Source: JAPPLB01 sp965218555 (GTDB lineage Bacteria > Acidobacteriota > Terriglobia > Bryobacterales > UBA6623). Taken from it: a DNA stretch of 64,000 bases. The stretch is from NCBI GenBank assembly GCA_965218555.1, contig OZ244625.1, positions 2,480,001 to 2,544,000 on the forward strand. The letters are read 5' to 3'. A program made the position numbers and the translations under genes. Below the pieces are notes generated by a model. It had not been told where the DNA came from. It saw nothing but the letters and a program-made list of their open reading frames with translations, and ran no database searches. Shown here piece by piece: positions 43,560 through 52,258 of this stretch. Each line of letters begins with the position of its first letter. The stretch's first letter is position 1.

Positions 43560-43760
43560 GACGGGATTCGTGATGCAAAAACGAAAAACCAGAGACACGA
43601 AACATGACCTTTTCAGCCGTAGGCCTTTCGCCGGAAGCCACAGCCACCCGCGCTACGCCCCACGAATTACGGCCTTTAAGGTTTTCCCGAATCACGAGAC
43701 ACCTGTCTGCCGGACAGGCAGGCGAGACACGAATCACGGCTTTTTTGAACCACGGCTTTT
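43560..43760. repeat. Island repeat cluster E4
   Basis: Words such as CAGAGACACGAAACATGACC, GCCTTTCGCCGGAAGCCACA, GAATCACGAGACACCTGTCT and AGACACGAATCACGGCTTTT. It leads directly into the promoter module at 43764. Confidence 0.6.
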
Positions 43761-43763
43761 GGT

Positions 43764-43809
43764 ACTGAAGGGCTTCAGTCTTGGCAGGCGCCGGGAGGGC
43801 GTCTAGGGT
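43764..43809 (+). promoter_or_regulatory. Phage promoter module before the tape measure gene
   Basis: Palindrome ACTGAAGGGCTTCAGT (43764-43779), TTGGCA (43781-43786), 17-bp spacer, TAGGGT (43804-43809), seven nucleotides, ATG at 43817. Nearly identical to the modules at 39059 and 39180. Confidence 0.7.
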
Positions 43810-43816
43810 GAGGGAT

Positions 43817-44050
43817 ATGGCATCACGGAACTACCGACCGACAGCCGACAAGGCGCTTGTTGCGCCTCCTCGCCATCCGGGGATGCCGGCCAGTGAGAAA
43901 CAGCATATGAAACACGCGAACGAACGGACCGAGGAATCTGTGTTGCGGCGCACCCGCCATGCGGTGACGGCGCCGGCGGGAACGGAACCCGCATCCCCGC
44001 AGGGCCTGTACGCCGCGGCGGGCGGGCCGCAGGACGGAGCAACGGTCTAG
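43817..44050 (+). CDS. Truncated relative of the tail-terminator-position gene with its leader
   Basis: 77 codons starting MASRNYRPTADKALVAPPRH. From codon 31 (MKHANERTEESVLRRTRHAV, later GLYAAAGG) it resembles the 39343 gene but is much shorter. It appears to be a partial duplication of 39180-39540 that brought the promoter module with it. The tape measure start follows 24 nt later, so the module now probably drives that gene. Confidence 0.55.
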   Translation: MASRNYRPTADKALVAPPRHPGMPASEKQHMKHANERTEESVLRRTRHAVTAPAGTEPASPQGLYAAAGGPQDGATV

Positions 44051-44074
44051 AAGTCTTTCCAGGAGAGCCGACCC

Positions 44075-45475
44075 ATGCCTTCATCCATCAACGTCCAGGG
44101 ATCGAAGATCTCGATCGAGGTCGAGGTCAAGAACTTTCTCCTCGGCGTCAAGCTCTTCGCCGACGCGGCGGGCAAGCAGAGCAAGGCGGTCGACGCCTAC
44201 GCCAAGGCGGTCAAGGCCTTCGGCAAGGCGCAGGGCAAGCAACAGAAAGTCCTCTCCGGCGTGCTCGACCTGCTCAAACGCATGCAGCAGACCCAGCGAG
44301 CCGGGGCCGGGCAGGCGTTGCCGCCGGGCGCCGGGGGCCGCGCGGCGGCCCGCAAGCTGTTCGACGACCGGCGCGCGGCGCTGTTCAAAGAGAATCTGCA
44401 GGGGGCTTTCCCCAGCGACAGGGAGCGCGTCGCGGCGCTGGATGGGCAACTGGAGAAGCTGAGGGAGACGACCGGCGCCCAGGCGGACTACGCGGAGCGC
44501 TTGCAAGCCGTGATCGACCTCGAGAAGCAGCGCGCCGCGCTGGAGAAGAACTCGCTGGCCGCGGCGGAAGCGGCGGTCCGCGCCCGCACGAAGGAGCTGC
44601 GGGCGGCCAACGACGCGGCCCAGGTCGAGCGCGTCCGCCGGGGCAGGGACCCGGAAAATATCGACCGGAAACGGGCGAGGATCCGAGAGAGGTATCTGAC
44701 GAATCCGGGCGCAGAGTTGCAGCGCATCGAAGACAAGCTTGTCCGGAACGTCCAGGCGAACCTGTTCGCCCAGATACTGGAGCTGCGGCGCCGCGCGGAC
44801 AGGCTCGAGGCCCGCGACTCAGAGGAGGCGGAGCGGCTCAATGGACAGGTCGGGAACCTCGAGACCAGGAGGAACAACCGGGACAGGATTGTGGAGCAGT
44901 TGAGGGACCAGGTCGTCGAGCAGAAGATCCGGAACCACATCGAGCAGATGCAGAACACCATGAAGGTGTTCCGCGATCTGGCGGAGGGGGCGGCTACGAT
45001 CCTGATCGACGGGCTGGCCAAGGCGGTGGCCGAGGCCGAAAATCTCAAGGAAGCCTTCAAGAAAATCGGCATCGAACTGCTCAAGCTGGCGGTGCAGAAG
45101 CTGGTCATCGACCAGGCCAAGGGACTGCTCAGCAGCGCTCTCGACAGCCTGTTCGGGATTCCGGGCAAGGCCGCCGGAGGGCCGGTCGGGGCGGGTCGGC
45201 TCTACATGGTCGGCGAGCGCGGCAAGGAGCTGTTCCGGCCGCGCGCGGCGGGCGAGATCGTCCCGAACTACAAGCTGCGTCCGGCGCTGGCCGGCGCGGG
45301 CGGGAACGCCTTCAACTTCAGCTTCAACATCCAGTCGAGCGACGGCCCCGGCGTGCGCGCGGCATTGGCCGAGGCGGTGCCGCTGATCGAGGCCCGCGTG
45401 TCGCGGGCGGTCAAGGGCGAGGTGCAGGCCGATCTGGCGCGGCCGTCGGCGTTGAGGGGGGCGGCTCGTGGCTGA
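44075..45475 (+). CDS. Tail tape measure protein (short)
   Basis: 466 aa with AGGAGA upstream of the ATG. Long charged coiled-coil helices fill residues ~20-300. Then comes the hydrophobic region ATILIDGLAKAVAEAENLKE and LLKLAVQKLVIDQAKGLLSS, and the characteristic tape-measure C-terminal segment AAGGPVGAGRLYMVGERGKE, LFRPRAAGEIVPN. Length would set a short tail (about 70 nm at 1.5 angstrom per residue). The last 65 bp overlap an antisense gene. Confidence 0.85.
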   Translation: MPSSINVQGSKISIEVEVKNFLLGVKLFADAAGKQSKAVDAYAKAVKAFGKAQGKQQKVLSGVLDLLKRMQQTQRAGAGQALPPGAGGRAAARKLFDDRRAALFKENLQGAFPSDRERVAALDGQLEKLRETTGAQADYAERLQAVIDLEKQRAALEKNSLAAAEAAVRARTKELRAANDAAQVERVRRGRDPENIDRKRARIRERYLTNPGAELQRIEDKLVRNVQANLFAQILELRRRADRLEARDSEEAERLNGQVGNLETRRNNRDRIVEQLRDQVVEQKIRNHIEQMQNTMKVFRDLAEGAATILIDGLAKAVAEAENLKEAFKKIGIELLKLAVQKLVIDQAKGLLSSALDSLFGIPGKAAGGPVGAGRLYMVGERGKELFRPRAAGEIVPNYKLRPALAGAGGNAFNFSFNIQSSDGPGVRAALAEAVPLIEARVSRAVKGEVQADLARPSALRGAARG

Positions 45476-46163
45476 TACCGCAGGCCTCCATCACGCGCCC
45501 GATCAACGCGCGCGCCTCGCCGCTGACGGGCATGACCGGCGACGCGGTCGCGGTCTCGACGTCGGTCCAGGCGATGCTGTCGGCGCGTTGGATCTTGCGG
45601 ATCAGGCCGCGGGCGGCGTCGCCGACGATCTCGATCTCGTTCTTCTCCGGCTTTATGTGCGCCCAACTCCTGATCGATCTCTCGTAGAGCTCGACGTCGT
45701 GGCGCAGGATGTATCCTTCGCCGCCCCCGGCCGGCCTTTCGCCTTCGTGGACGCGCGACCACAGCCCGACCCGCACGGGTTGAATCACGTCGCGGCGCCC
45801 CAGCCAGTCCTCGATGGGGTCGCCGGTGTTCGGGCGGGCATCGCGCAGGGCGCGATGAAGGGCGCGCAGCGGCCGCCGGCGCGGGAATGTGAAACTCACA
45901 AACGTGTTGTAAGAGGGCACCTGACTGCATCCCAGATGAACCTTGTAGTACCCGTACGTGGATCTGTACGGGAGTCTCAGGCGGCCCAAGACGCCCGCAT
46001 TGTTGGGCCGGACGCCCCCGCCCCAGTCGAAAGCCTCGTCGGGCAGAAACTCGGGCAGAGGCGGCGGGTCCTTGGGCGCGAGAGATCGCTCCTCGGCCGG
46101 CGCCGCGGGCGCGGCAAGAAAGAATGCGGTCAACACCGCGAGGGAGATTACCGGGTTTCGCAT
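45411..46163 (-). CDS. Exported hypothetical protein (cargo gene)
   Basis: 250 aa with a clear signal peptide (MRNPVISLAVLTAFFLAAPA, cleaved near APA-EE). The body contains VRPNNAGVLGRLRLPYRSTY and LRHDVELYERSIRSWAHIKP and looks globular, with a Pro-rich tail. No domain is recognised. It is antisense between two tail genes and its 3' end overlaps the tape measure gene, so it is likely a lysogenic-conversion gene. Confidence 0.6.
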   Translation of the reverse strand: MRNPVISLAVLTAFFLAAPAAPAEERSLAPKDPPPLPEFLPDEAFDWGGGVRPNNAGVLGRLRLPYRSTYGYYKVHLGCSQVPSYNTFVSFTFPRRRPLRALHRALRDARPNTGDPIEDWLGRRDVIQPVRVGLWSRVHEGERPAGGGEGYILRHDVELYERSIRSWAHIKPEKNEIEIVGDAARGLIRKIQRADSIAWTDVETATASPVMPVSGEARALIGRVMEACGISHEPPPSTPTAAPDRPAPRP

Positions 46164-46230
46164 GGCGCCCCATTAGACGCCCGCCGCGGACGGCGGGTTT
46201 CAGGCGCCAATTGGAGGAGGAGATTTCGTC

Positions 46231-46827
46231 ATGGCTAAGATTCCGTTTCCCGCGGGCGTGATGATCACGCGCTCGGACCTCGAGATGGTCCATCCCGGCC
46301 AGGTGCTGCTGCGCTCGATCTACGGGGCGGGCTCGCAGGTATTGGGACGCGGACCCGGCCACTGGCGGGGGCGGCTCGAGATCGCCGAGACCGACCGCTG
46401 TTCGGACGACCAGCGCCGCGCGGTGGAGACGTTCCTGTCGCGGCTGCGGGGGGCGCTGAACACCTTCGAGGCGCCGATCGAGCGGACCAGCTCCGGGAGT
46501 CTTGAAGCCGGAACGAAGTTGACGGCGACCGCGGCGACGCTCTCGTCGGGCGTGCTGACGGTGACCGTGAGGGAAGAGGCCGTGGGACTGCTGACGGGCG
46601 ATTACGTGAGGATCGGCGACCGGCTCTACCAGTTGACGAGCGGTCACCAGGGCTCGCAATTCACGGTCGAGCCGCCGACAGTGCCGACGGTGCCGGCGGC
46701 CGGACAGGCCGTCGTCTGGGAGAACGTGACGTGCCTGGCGAGGATGGCGGGCGAGGACGGCGCCGGCGGCGGCTGGACGCCCGACTTCGGCGGGCCGTGG
46801 ACGATCGATTGGGAGGAGGCGGTCTAG
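46231..46827 (+). CDS. Distal tail protein (position of GTA g12 / DUF2460-type)
   Basis: 198 aa preceded by GGAGGAGGAG. It starts MAKIPFPAGVMITRSDLEMV, contains HWRGRLEIAETDRCSDDQRR, a middle beta region (SGVLTVTVREEAVGLLTGDY) and the end FGGPWTIDWEEAV. Strand-rich composition and location directly after the tape measure suggest a distal tail or hub subunit. The family assignment is by gene order only. Confidence 0.6.
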   Translation: MAKIPFPAGVMITRSDLEMVHPGQVLLRSIYGAGSQVLGRGPGHWRGRLEIAETDRCSDDQRRAVETFLSRLRGALNTFEAPIERTSSGSLEAGTKLTATAATLSSGVLTVTVREEAVGLLTGDYVRIGDRLYQLTSGHQGSQFTVEPPTVPTVPAAGQAVVWENVTCLARMAGEDGAGGGWTPDFGGPWTIDWEEAV

Positions 46828-47087
46828 GGGAAGAAGACCAGCTTGACCAGCAGGCCGATGACGAGCATGAGGAACATCGTGTTGTATCGCAGCGTCGCCC
46901 GCAGCTCGGCGATATCCTGCTTCAGATCGGCGATATCCTGCTTCAGCGCGGCCCGCACGTCGGCCAAGCCCTCTTTGGTGGCGAGGTCCTTGGCGATGGG
47001 GATGGCGCCGGCGGCGGCCCGGGCGCTGTCTTCGGACGCTCCGGCCTCGACCAGCGCCTTGTACACCTCGGCGATCATGATGCTCAT
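46824..47087 (-). CDS. DUF1640-like coiled-coil membrane protein, copy 2
   Basis: 87 aa from ATG 47087 (MSIMIAEVYKALVEAGASED). The coiled coil ATKEGLADVRAALKQDIADL and the terminal helix YNTMFLMLVIGLLVKLVFFP follow. It overlaps the preceding tail gene tail-to-tail by four bases. The C-terminal half is almost identical to copy 3, while copy 1 has a different membrane helix. Confidence 0.72.
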   Translation of the reverse strand: MSIMIAEVYKALVEAGASEDSARAAAGAIPIAKDLATKEGLADVRAALKQDIADLKQDIAELRATLRYNTMFLMLVIGLLVKLVFFP

Positions 47088-47148
47088 CTTTGCCGGCCTC
47101 GCTTCCCCATCCAATCTAGCACGGCGAAGGCCTTGAGGAGACGACCCG

Positions 47149-47655
47149 ATGGCGGAAACGTGGATACAGAATCTCATTACTGTCGAGACCAACCCGGTTA
47201 CTCGATTATGGACCGGGGTGGGCAGCCTGACGATCGGGGGCCAAAGCTTTACGGGCGGCGGCGCGGCGCTCTCGGTGAGCGCGATGGAGTTGACATCGGG
47301 AGAGCCGGACCGCCGCATCAAGATCGAGATATCGGGTATCCCGAACTCCCTTCGCAGCAAGTTCCTTCAGGACGTGGGACCTGTCCCGGTGCTGATCGAG
47401 TGGGTATGGTCCTCGGACTCCGGCGCGACGTGGAACAAGTTGCGCGACATCCAGTTTCGCGGGCGCTTGTCGTCGCCGTCGTTCGCGAACGGCGTTTTCA
47501 GCGTCGAGCTGGAGACCTACCGAGGTGACGTGGACCGGGGAGCGCCGAGGCTATGGTCTCACGAGGATCAACAGCGCCGAACGGCAGGGGACAAGGGAAT
47601 GGAGTACATGCGGCTGTTGTCTCAGGAGGGAGTCGAAACCGGATGGCCGCCCTGA
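47149..47655 (+). CDS. Distal tail protein (position of GTA g13 / DUF2163-type)
   Basis: 168 aa starting MAETWIQNLITVETNPVTRL. Strands LTIGGQSFTGGGAALSVSAM and RIKIEISGIPNSLRSKFLQD are followed by VPVLIEWVWSSDSGATWNKL and FRGRLSSPSFANGVFSVELE, a pattern of short receptor-like tail domains. Order tape measure - this region - peptidase - J-like protein parallels gene transfer agents and lambda-like siphoviruses. A 5' fragment of it recurs at 38695. Confidence 0.65.
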   Translation: MAETWIQNLITVETNPVTRLWTGVGSLTIGGQSFTGGGAALSVSAMELTSGEPDRRIKIEISGIPNSLRSKFLQDVGPVPVLIEWVWSSDSGATWNKLRDIQFRGRLSSPSFANGVFSVELETYRGDVDRGAPRLWSHEDQQRRTAGDKGMEYMRLLSQEGVETGWPP

Positions 47656-47696
47656 AAGCCGTGTCTCGTGCTTCGTGTTTCGTGAAAACCAGAACC

Positions 47697-48155
47697 ATGA
47701 CTGACTACGAACGCAACTTGAAGATCAGGGACGTATTGAACGATGAGGGCATGGGCCCCTCGGTCTGGGGCGTCCGGGACTGCATCACGTTGGTGCGAGC
47801 GGCGATCGGGGCGTTGTCCGGACGCGAGCCGTCGTTCGGTCTCCCGGAATGGGCGGATGGCCTCGGCGAGCAGGAAGTCATCAAGCGGGCTCCGAAAGAG
47901 CACGGGTCGGTCCGCAAGGCGTGGCTCGACATGATCGCCGGAGAGCCGTTGCTGCGCAAGGTGAAGCGTGGAACGACCCCGTCTCCGGGGATGATCGGAT
48001 TGACGACCGTCGAGTATCACATCGACGCGGCGGCCACAGCGAAAGGCCCGCTGCTCGGCGTATTCGGGCCGGACTGCGCGTTGTGGGTGCGGACACACAA
48101 GGGCCTGCGCAGGGCATGGCCGATTGCCGATCTGTGGGAGGTTGTTAAGGGCTGA
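47697..48155 (+). CDS. NlpC/P60-like tail assembly protein (DUF6950-type)
   Basis: 152 aa from ATG 47697 (MTDYERNLKIRDVLNDEGMG). VWGVRDCITLVRAAIGALSG resembles the WGxxDC motif with the catalytic Cys of DUF6950/NlpC-P60-like phage proteins, and VEYHIDAAATAKGPLLGVFG could carry the His. It occupies the GTA g14/lambda gpK position, a peptidase involved in tail assembly or cell-wall penetration. The island repeat GCCGTGTCTCGTGCTTCGTG directly precedes the start. Its stop overlaps the start of the J-like gene. Confidence 0.65.
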   Translation: MTDYERNLKIRDVLNDEGMGPSVWGVRDCITLVRAAIGALSGREPSFGLPEWADGLGEQEVIKRAPKEHGSVRKAWLDMIAGEPLLRKVKRGTTPSPGMIGLTTVEYHIDAAATAKGPLLGVFGPDCALWVRTHKGLRRAWPIADLWEVVKG

Positions 48156-51100
48156 TGCCGTTTCTCACCATACCGATACTACACGGGCTCCTGAGCTTGG
48201 GAGTTCCATTCAGCGCGGCCTTTCACATCGCCGCGATTGCGCCCGCATTGATATTCAGCGCAGCGGGCAACTTCGTCCTCAACAAACTCAGTCAGATCGG
48301 CCGCCGATCGGAGCAATCGGGATTCCGGAAGCGCGCGAGGCACACCGTCACCGGCGAGGTCGTACCGGCAAGATGGGTCCTCGGCACCGCCCGCGTGCCG
48401 GGAGTGCTGTGCTACTTCGGATCGAGCGGCAGGCACGCCTCGATGGGGCTCCTTATTTCCGAGGGCGAGTGCGAGGGCATTGACCGCGTTTGCTGGATCA
48501 ACGGCGACAAGGTTGCGATGACCCGCGAGTCCCGATCCGGGAACCAGGGCGACATTCTCCGGCCTGTTCCCAACAGCAAATACGCCGGGCACATCGAGGT
48601 CTACGAGTATTTCAAGGCGAACGGATTGCAGGGAGCCGCCTTGACGACGCCAGCGGAGATACCTGACGCCCACGTTCGATACCGCACTGGCGACGGGACC
48701 GAGCAGGACACTCCGACCGTAGACACCGAGCAAGCGCAATACTTCGTCATTGTCGAAGACCCGTTCACCTATACCGGAGGGCATCCGCTAGAGGAAGACC
48801 CTGCGGGTGGGTACGAAGACGACGGCATAACGATCAAGCGAGGCTATTGGGACACCTGGTCGCCGTGGTCGGTCAGCTATCCGCCGTGGACCACGGAGCA
48901 CAAGCTGGACGGCGTGTCGTGGGTCGCCGTGAAGCTGACCCAGACCGAATACGGTCAGGACCTCGAGAAGCGGTTGTTCACGAGGGTGCCCAACATCGAG
49001 TTCCTGGTCAAGGGGATCAAGATCACATGGCCTGGTCAAACCACCAGGAAGGGGACGGAGAACGCGACGGCGCTGCGGTACTGGTGGGAAACCGAGCGCA
49101 GAGGCCGTCCGGCCAGCGCTATTCACCAGGGGGATTTTACGGCGGCATACGACCGGTGCGACGGGATGGTCACCGTCTCGCTGCCGTCCGGTTATGAGGG
49201 CTTCAAATCGAAGTCGATGAGGTATTCGATCAACGGCATGGTCGAGTCGGGCGACGACGTTTCGCGGGTCGAGACGAACATGGACGCGGCCTGGGCCGGT
49301 CAAGTGATCGAGGCGGGCGGAATGCTTCGGTTCAAGCCGGGAGCCATCCGGCCAGCCGCGTCACAGATCGTTTTGACCGATGAGAACATCATCGACGGGC
49401 CGGTCACAAAACCCTGGCCCGGACTGCAAGAGCGGGTCAACGCCGTCAACACGGAGATATTGCAGTCACGGGAGCACGAATGGACCTCACTGTCGTTGCC
49501 GGAGTACGTGGACGCACCGGCTCTGGCGAGAGACGGCCACAAGCGCCCGGTGCAGGTGCGGCTGGAGTACGTGGCGGACCCCATCGCCGCGGGCCGCCTG
49601 CAGGCGATCAACCTCCGCCGCCAGCGTGAGAGCCTGAGAGTGCAATTCACGATCATGCCCGGCGAGAACTTCGAGCACATGGAGTATGCGCCGACCGAGG
49701 TCGTCAAGCTGACATCGTCCGAGTTGGGGCTGACGGAACAGTTGATGGAGGTGGAGAGGGTCGAGTACCGAGAGGACTGGTCGGTGAACTTGACGCTACG
49801 CGAAGTCCTGGACGGGACGTATGCCGACACGCTGGTGCTGCCGCCGTTGAAGGCGAGGCCGATTCGATTGCCGCACGAAGACGCGGCTCCGAACGTCGAG
49901 GGCCTAGCCGCCGACGAGGTTGCCGAGACGGGCAGAGGCCGCGAGACCCTGATCCAGTTGCATATCTCCTGGACGGCGGCGGCGGTGCGGGAGACCGAAG
50001 TCGAGGTGCGCGAGAAGCCGGCCGCCGGCGCTGCCGGGGAGCCGGCCTGGCAATCGGGCGTCTCGGTCGGCAACCGCTTCCGCTACCCGAACGTCGCGGA
50101 CGGCAAGACCTATCAGATCCGCGCCCGGCACTGGAACCGGCACGGCTACGCGGGCAAGTGGGCGGAGATGGAACGTACCGTGAGCGGAGATGTCGATCCG
50201 CCCGCGGCGCCGACGAACCTGGAGGTTTTCAGCGCCCCCGAAGGCATCCGGGCCACCTGGGAGAACCCCCGAGACGACGACTGGTGGGCCGCTTGCATCT
50301 ACATCGGCACGACGAATACGTTCGACGAGAACAACTTGGCCGCCACGCTCGCCGCCGACGTATACGAGGCCGGCGGCTGGACGGCCGGAACAACCTATTA
50401 CGTGTGGGTGCGGGCCAAGGACACGAGCGGCAACCTGGGGCAGACGGTGGGGCCGGAGGCGGTGACGCCGATGGCGCTGGCCGAGGAGGGCGCGACGATC
50501 TTCACCGGTACCGGTGCGCCCGACGACGCTGCCAGCACCGAAGACAGCAAGGATGGCGATCTCTATATCGATGCCAATGGCATAGTGTGGAAGAAGGCGA
50601 ACGGCGCCTGGGCCAAGACCAGCATCGACCTGACGGGGACGGATGGGGCGACGATCCATAACTATTCCGGCGTGATTCCCGAAAACCAGGAGAGTCTCGT
50701 TCCGCCCGACACACTCGAGAACACGCGTGTCGGCGACATCGCGATCCACGCTGAAAGCGGGCACTGGTACGAGCTGACGGACACCGGCTGGGAGTTGCGG
50801 GGCGACTTGACGGGACCGCCGGGCCCGAAGGGCGCGTCGGTGCTGCACTGGACGCAAGACACCGATCCGCTCCCGACCTTCGGCGTGGCCGGCGACGTCG
50901 CCATTCGTCCCGACGGCGTGTGGTACGAGAAGACGGAAGACGGCTGGCAGAAGCGCGGCGACCTGACCGGAGAGCCGGGCACCAGGATCTTCAACGGCGA
51001 CGTCGCCGCAGGCGCGACTCCCACCGCGAGCGGCGAGAACGAGGGTGACGTGTTCGTCGCCACCGACGGGCGCTGGTGGGAATGGGACGGCAGCGCGTGG

Positions 51101-51919
51101 CAGTTCCGCAGCGATCTGGCCGGGAAGGACGGACCCGGCGTGGAGCTCGTCTTCCGGCGCACGACCGAAGACACGGCGCCGGACATGCCGACTCTGCCGG
51201 CGGCGCAGCAGCAGAAGGCCGATCAGGTGCCGACCGGCTGGAGCGACGACCCAAAGGGCGTAGACGAAGACAACCCGCACGAGTGGGTCTCGCGGCGCAA
51301 ACGCGATTCGGAAGGGATGTGGAGCGCCTTCTCTACGCCGAAGAAATGGGCGGTTTACATCCCCGGCGAGCAGGGAGAACCAGGCGATCCGGGCGATCCG
51401 GGTCAGCCGGGAGATCCGGGACCGGCCGGGCAACCGGGACCGCCGGGAGGGGAAGGGCCGCCGGGACCGGATGGTCCCGCGGGTGATCCGGGTCCCAAGG
51501 GCCCCCCCGGCCCCGAGGGCGTGGAAGGACCGCGCGGAGAGGGAGGCGATCCGGGTCTCCAGGGCCCCCCCGGCCCCGAGGGGCGGGAAGGGTCGCCGGG
51601 AGCGGTGGGCCCCGCGGGTGATCCCGGAGCCAAGGGGCAGCCGGGGCAACAGGGGCAGCCGGGCGGCATCGGCGACTCGGGTCAGATGGGATTGCCCGGA
51701 CCGGCGGGCTTGCAAGGGCCGGCCGGCCAACCCGGCGCGCACGGCAAGCAGGTCTTTGTCTACTACACCAACGCGCCGGCGAACACCGACCCGGCGCAGC
51801 TTACGCCGCTGGAGTTGTTGTCAAACGGTGACTGGACCACCAGCAGCGGCTATCGCTGGTACGCGGACGCGACGCGCATCCCGGCCGAGTCAGGGGAAGA
51901 AGACCAGCTTGACCAATAG
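48155..51919 (+). CDS. J-like tail tip/host-specificity protein with a collagen-like domain
   Basis: 1254 aa. A hydrophobic N-terminus (LSLGVPFSAAFHIAAIAPAL) is followed by GRRSEQSGFRKRARHTVTGE and VPARWVLGTARVPGVLCYFG, the opening of GTA g15/lambda J-like baseplate proteins. FN3-type modules lie at about residues 595-770 (PPAAPTNLEVFSAPEGIRAT). Repeated beta units near 780-1030 share a GDVAIRPDGVWYEKTEDGWQ pattern, with a short GPPGPKGAS stretch near 888. Residues 1071-1199 are 43 uninterrupted Gly-X-Y triplets with Lys in the Y position of triplets 15 (GPK) and 30 (GAK). The last residues (EEDQLDQ) come from sequence shared with the DUF1640-like gene end, so the C-terminus may be truncated. 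It probably forms a trimeric fibre that contacts the host. Confidence 0.85.
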   Translation: MPFLTIPILHGLLSLGVPFSAAFHIAAIAPALIFSAAGNFVLNKLSQIGRRSEQSGFRKRARHTVTGEVVPARWVLGTARVPGVLCYFGSSGRHASMGLLISEGECEGIDRVCWINGDKVAMTRESRSGNQGDILRPVPNSKYAGHIEVYEYFKANGLQGAALTTPAEIPDAHVRYRTGDGTEQDTPTVDTEQAQYFVIVEDPFTYTGGHPLEEDPAGGYEDDGITIKRGYWDTWSPWSVSYPPWTTEHKLDGVSWVAVKLTQTEYGQDLEKRLFTRVPNIEFLVKGIKITWPGQTTRKGTENATALRYWWETERRGRPASAIHQGDFTAAYDRCDGMVTVSLPSGYEGFKSKSMRYSINGMVESGDDVSRVETNMDAAWAGQVIEAGGMLRFKPGAIRPAASQIVLTDENIIDGPVTKPWPGLQERVNAVNTEILQSREHEWTSLSLPEYVDAPALARDGHKRPVQVRLEYVADPIAAGRLQAINLRRQRESLRVQFTIMPGENFEHMEYAPTEVVKLTSSELGLTEQLMEVERVEYREDWSVNLTLREVLDGTYADTLVLPPLKARPIRLPHEDAAPNVEGLAADEVAETGRGRETLIQLHISWTAAAVRETEVEVREKPAAGAAGEPAWQSGVSVGNRFRYPNVADGKTYQIRARHWNRHGYAGKWAEMERTVSGDVDPPAAPTNLEVFSAPEGIRATWENPRDDDWWAACIYIGTTNTFDENNLAATLAADVYEAGGWTAGTTYYVWVRAKDTSGNLGQTVGPEAVTPMALAEEGATIFTGTGAPDDAASTEDSKDGDLYIDANGIVWKKANGAWAKTSIDLTGTDGATIHNYSGVIPENQESLVPPDTLENTRVGDIAIHAESGHWYELTDTGWELRGDLTGPPGPKGASVLHWTQDTDPLPTFGVAGDVAIRPDGVWYEKTEDGWQKRGDLTGEPGTRIFNGDVAAGATPTASGENEGDVFVATDGRWWEWDGSAWQFRSDLAGKDGPGVELVFRRTTEDTAPDMPTLPAAQQQKADQVPTGWSDDPKGVDEDNPHEWVSRRKRDSEGMWSAFSTPKKWAVYIPGEQGEPGDPGDPGQPGDPGPAGQPGPPGGEGPPGPDGPAGDPGPKGPPGPEGVEGPRGEGGDPGLQGPPGPEGREGSPGAVGPAGDPGAKGQPGQQGQPGGIGDSGQMGLPGPAGLQGPAGQPGAHGKQVFVYYTNAPANTDPAQLTPLELLSNGDWTTSSGYRWYADATRIPAESGEEDQLDQ

Positions 51920-52225
51920 ACCGATGACGAGCATGAGGAACATGGTGTTGTATCGCAGCGTCGCCCGCAGCTCGGCGACGTCGGCTTTCAGGCCGGCGGT
52001 GTCGTGGGTCAGCTCGGCCCGCAGGCCGGCGATGTCCTGCTTCACCTCGGCCCGCAGGTCGGCGATGTCCTGCTTCACCTCGGCCTTCACCTCGGCCAGA
52101 CCCTCTTTGGTGGCGAGGTCTCTGGCGATGGGGATGGCGGCGGCGGCGGCCTTGGCCTTGGCCTTGTCCTCGGGAGCGCCCGCGCTGACGAGCGCTTCGT
52201 AGACCTCGGTGACCATGATGCTCAT
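51890..52225 (-). CDS. DUF1640-like coiled-coil membrane protein, copy 3
   Basis: 111 aa from ATG 52225 (MSIMVTEVYEALVSAGAPED). It has extra heptads compared with copies 1 and 2 (AEVKQDIADLRAEVKQDIAG) and the same membrane helix YNTMFLMLVIGLLVKLVFFP as copy 2. Its 3' end overlaps the last 30 bp of the J-like gene, antisense. Confidence 0.72.
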   Translation of the reverse strand: MSIMVTEVYEALVSAGAPEDKAKAKAAAAAIPIARDLATKEGLAEVKAEVKQDIADLRAEVKQDIAGLRAELTHDTAGLKADVAELRATLRYNTMFLMLVIGLLVKLVFFP

Positions 52226-52258
52226 CCCTTTCACTCTATCACGGCGGGGTCAATAGAC

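Noticed and set aside
49904..51742. 612-residue minus-strand frame opposite the J-like tail gene
   Set aside because: Low-complexity Arg/Ala/Gly content mirrors the collagen triplets on the other strand; there are no domains or initiation signals.
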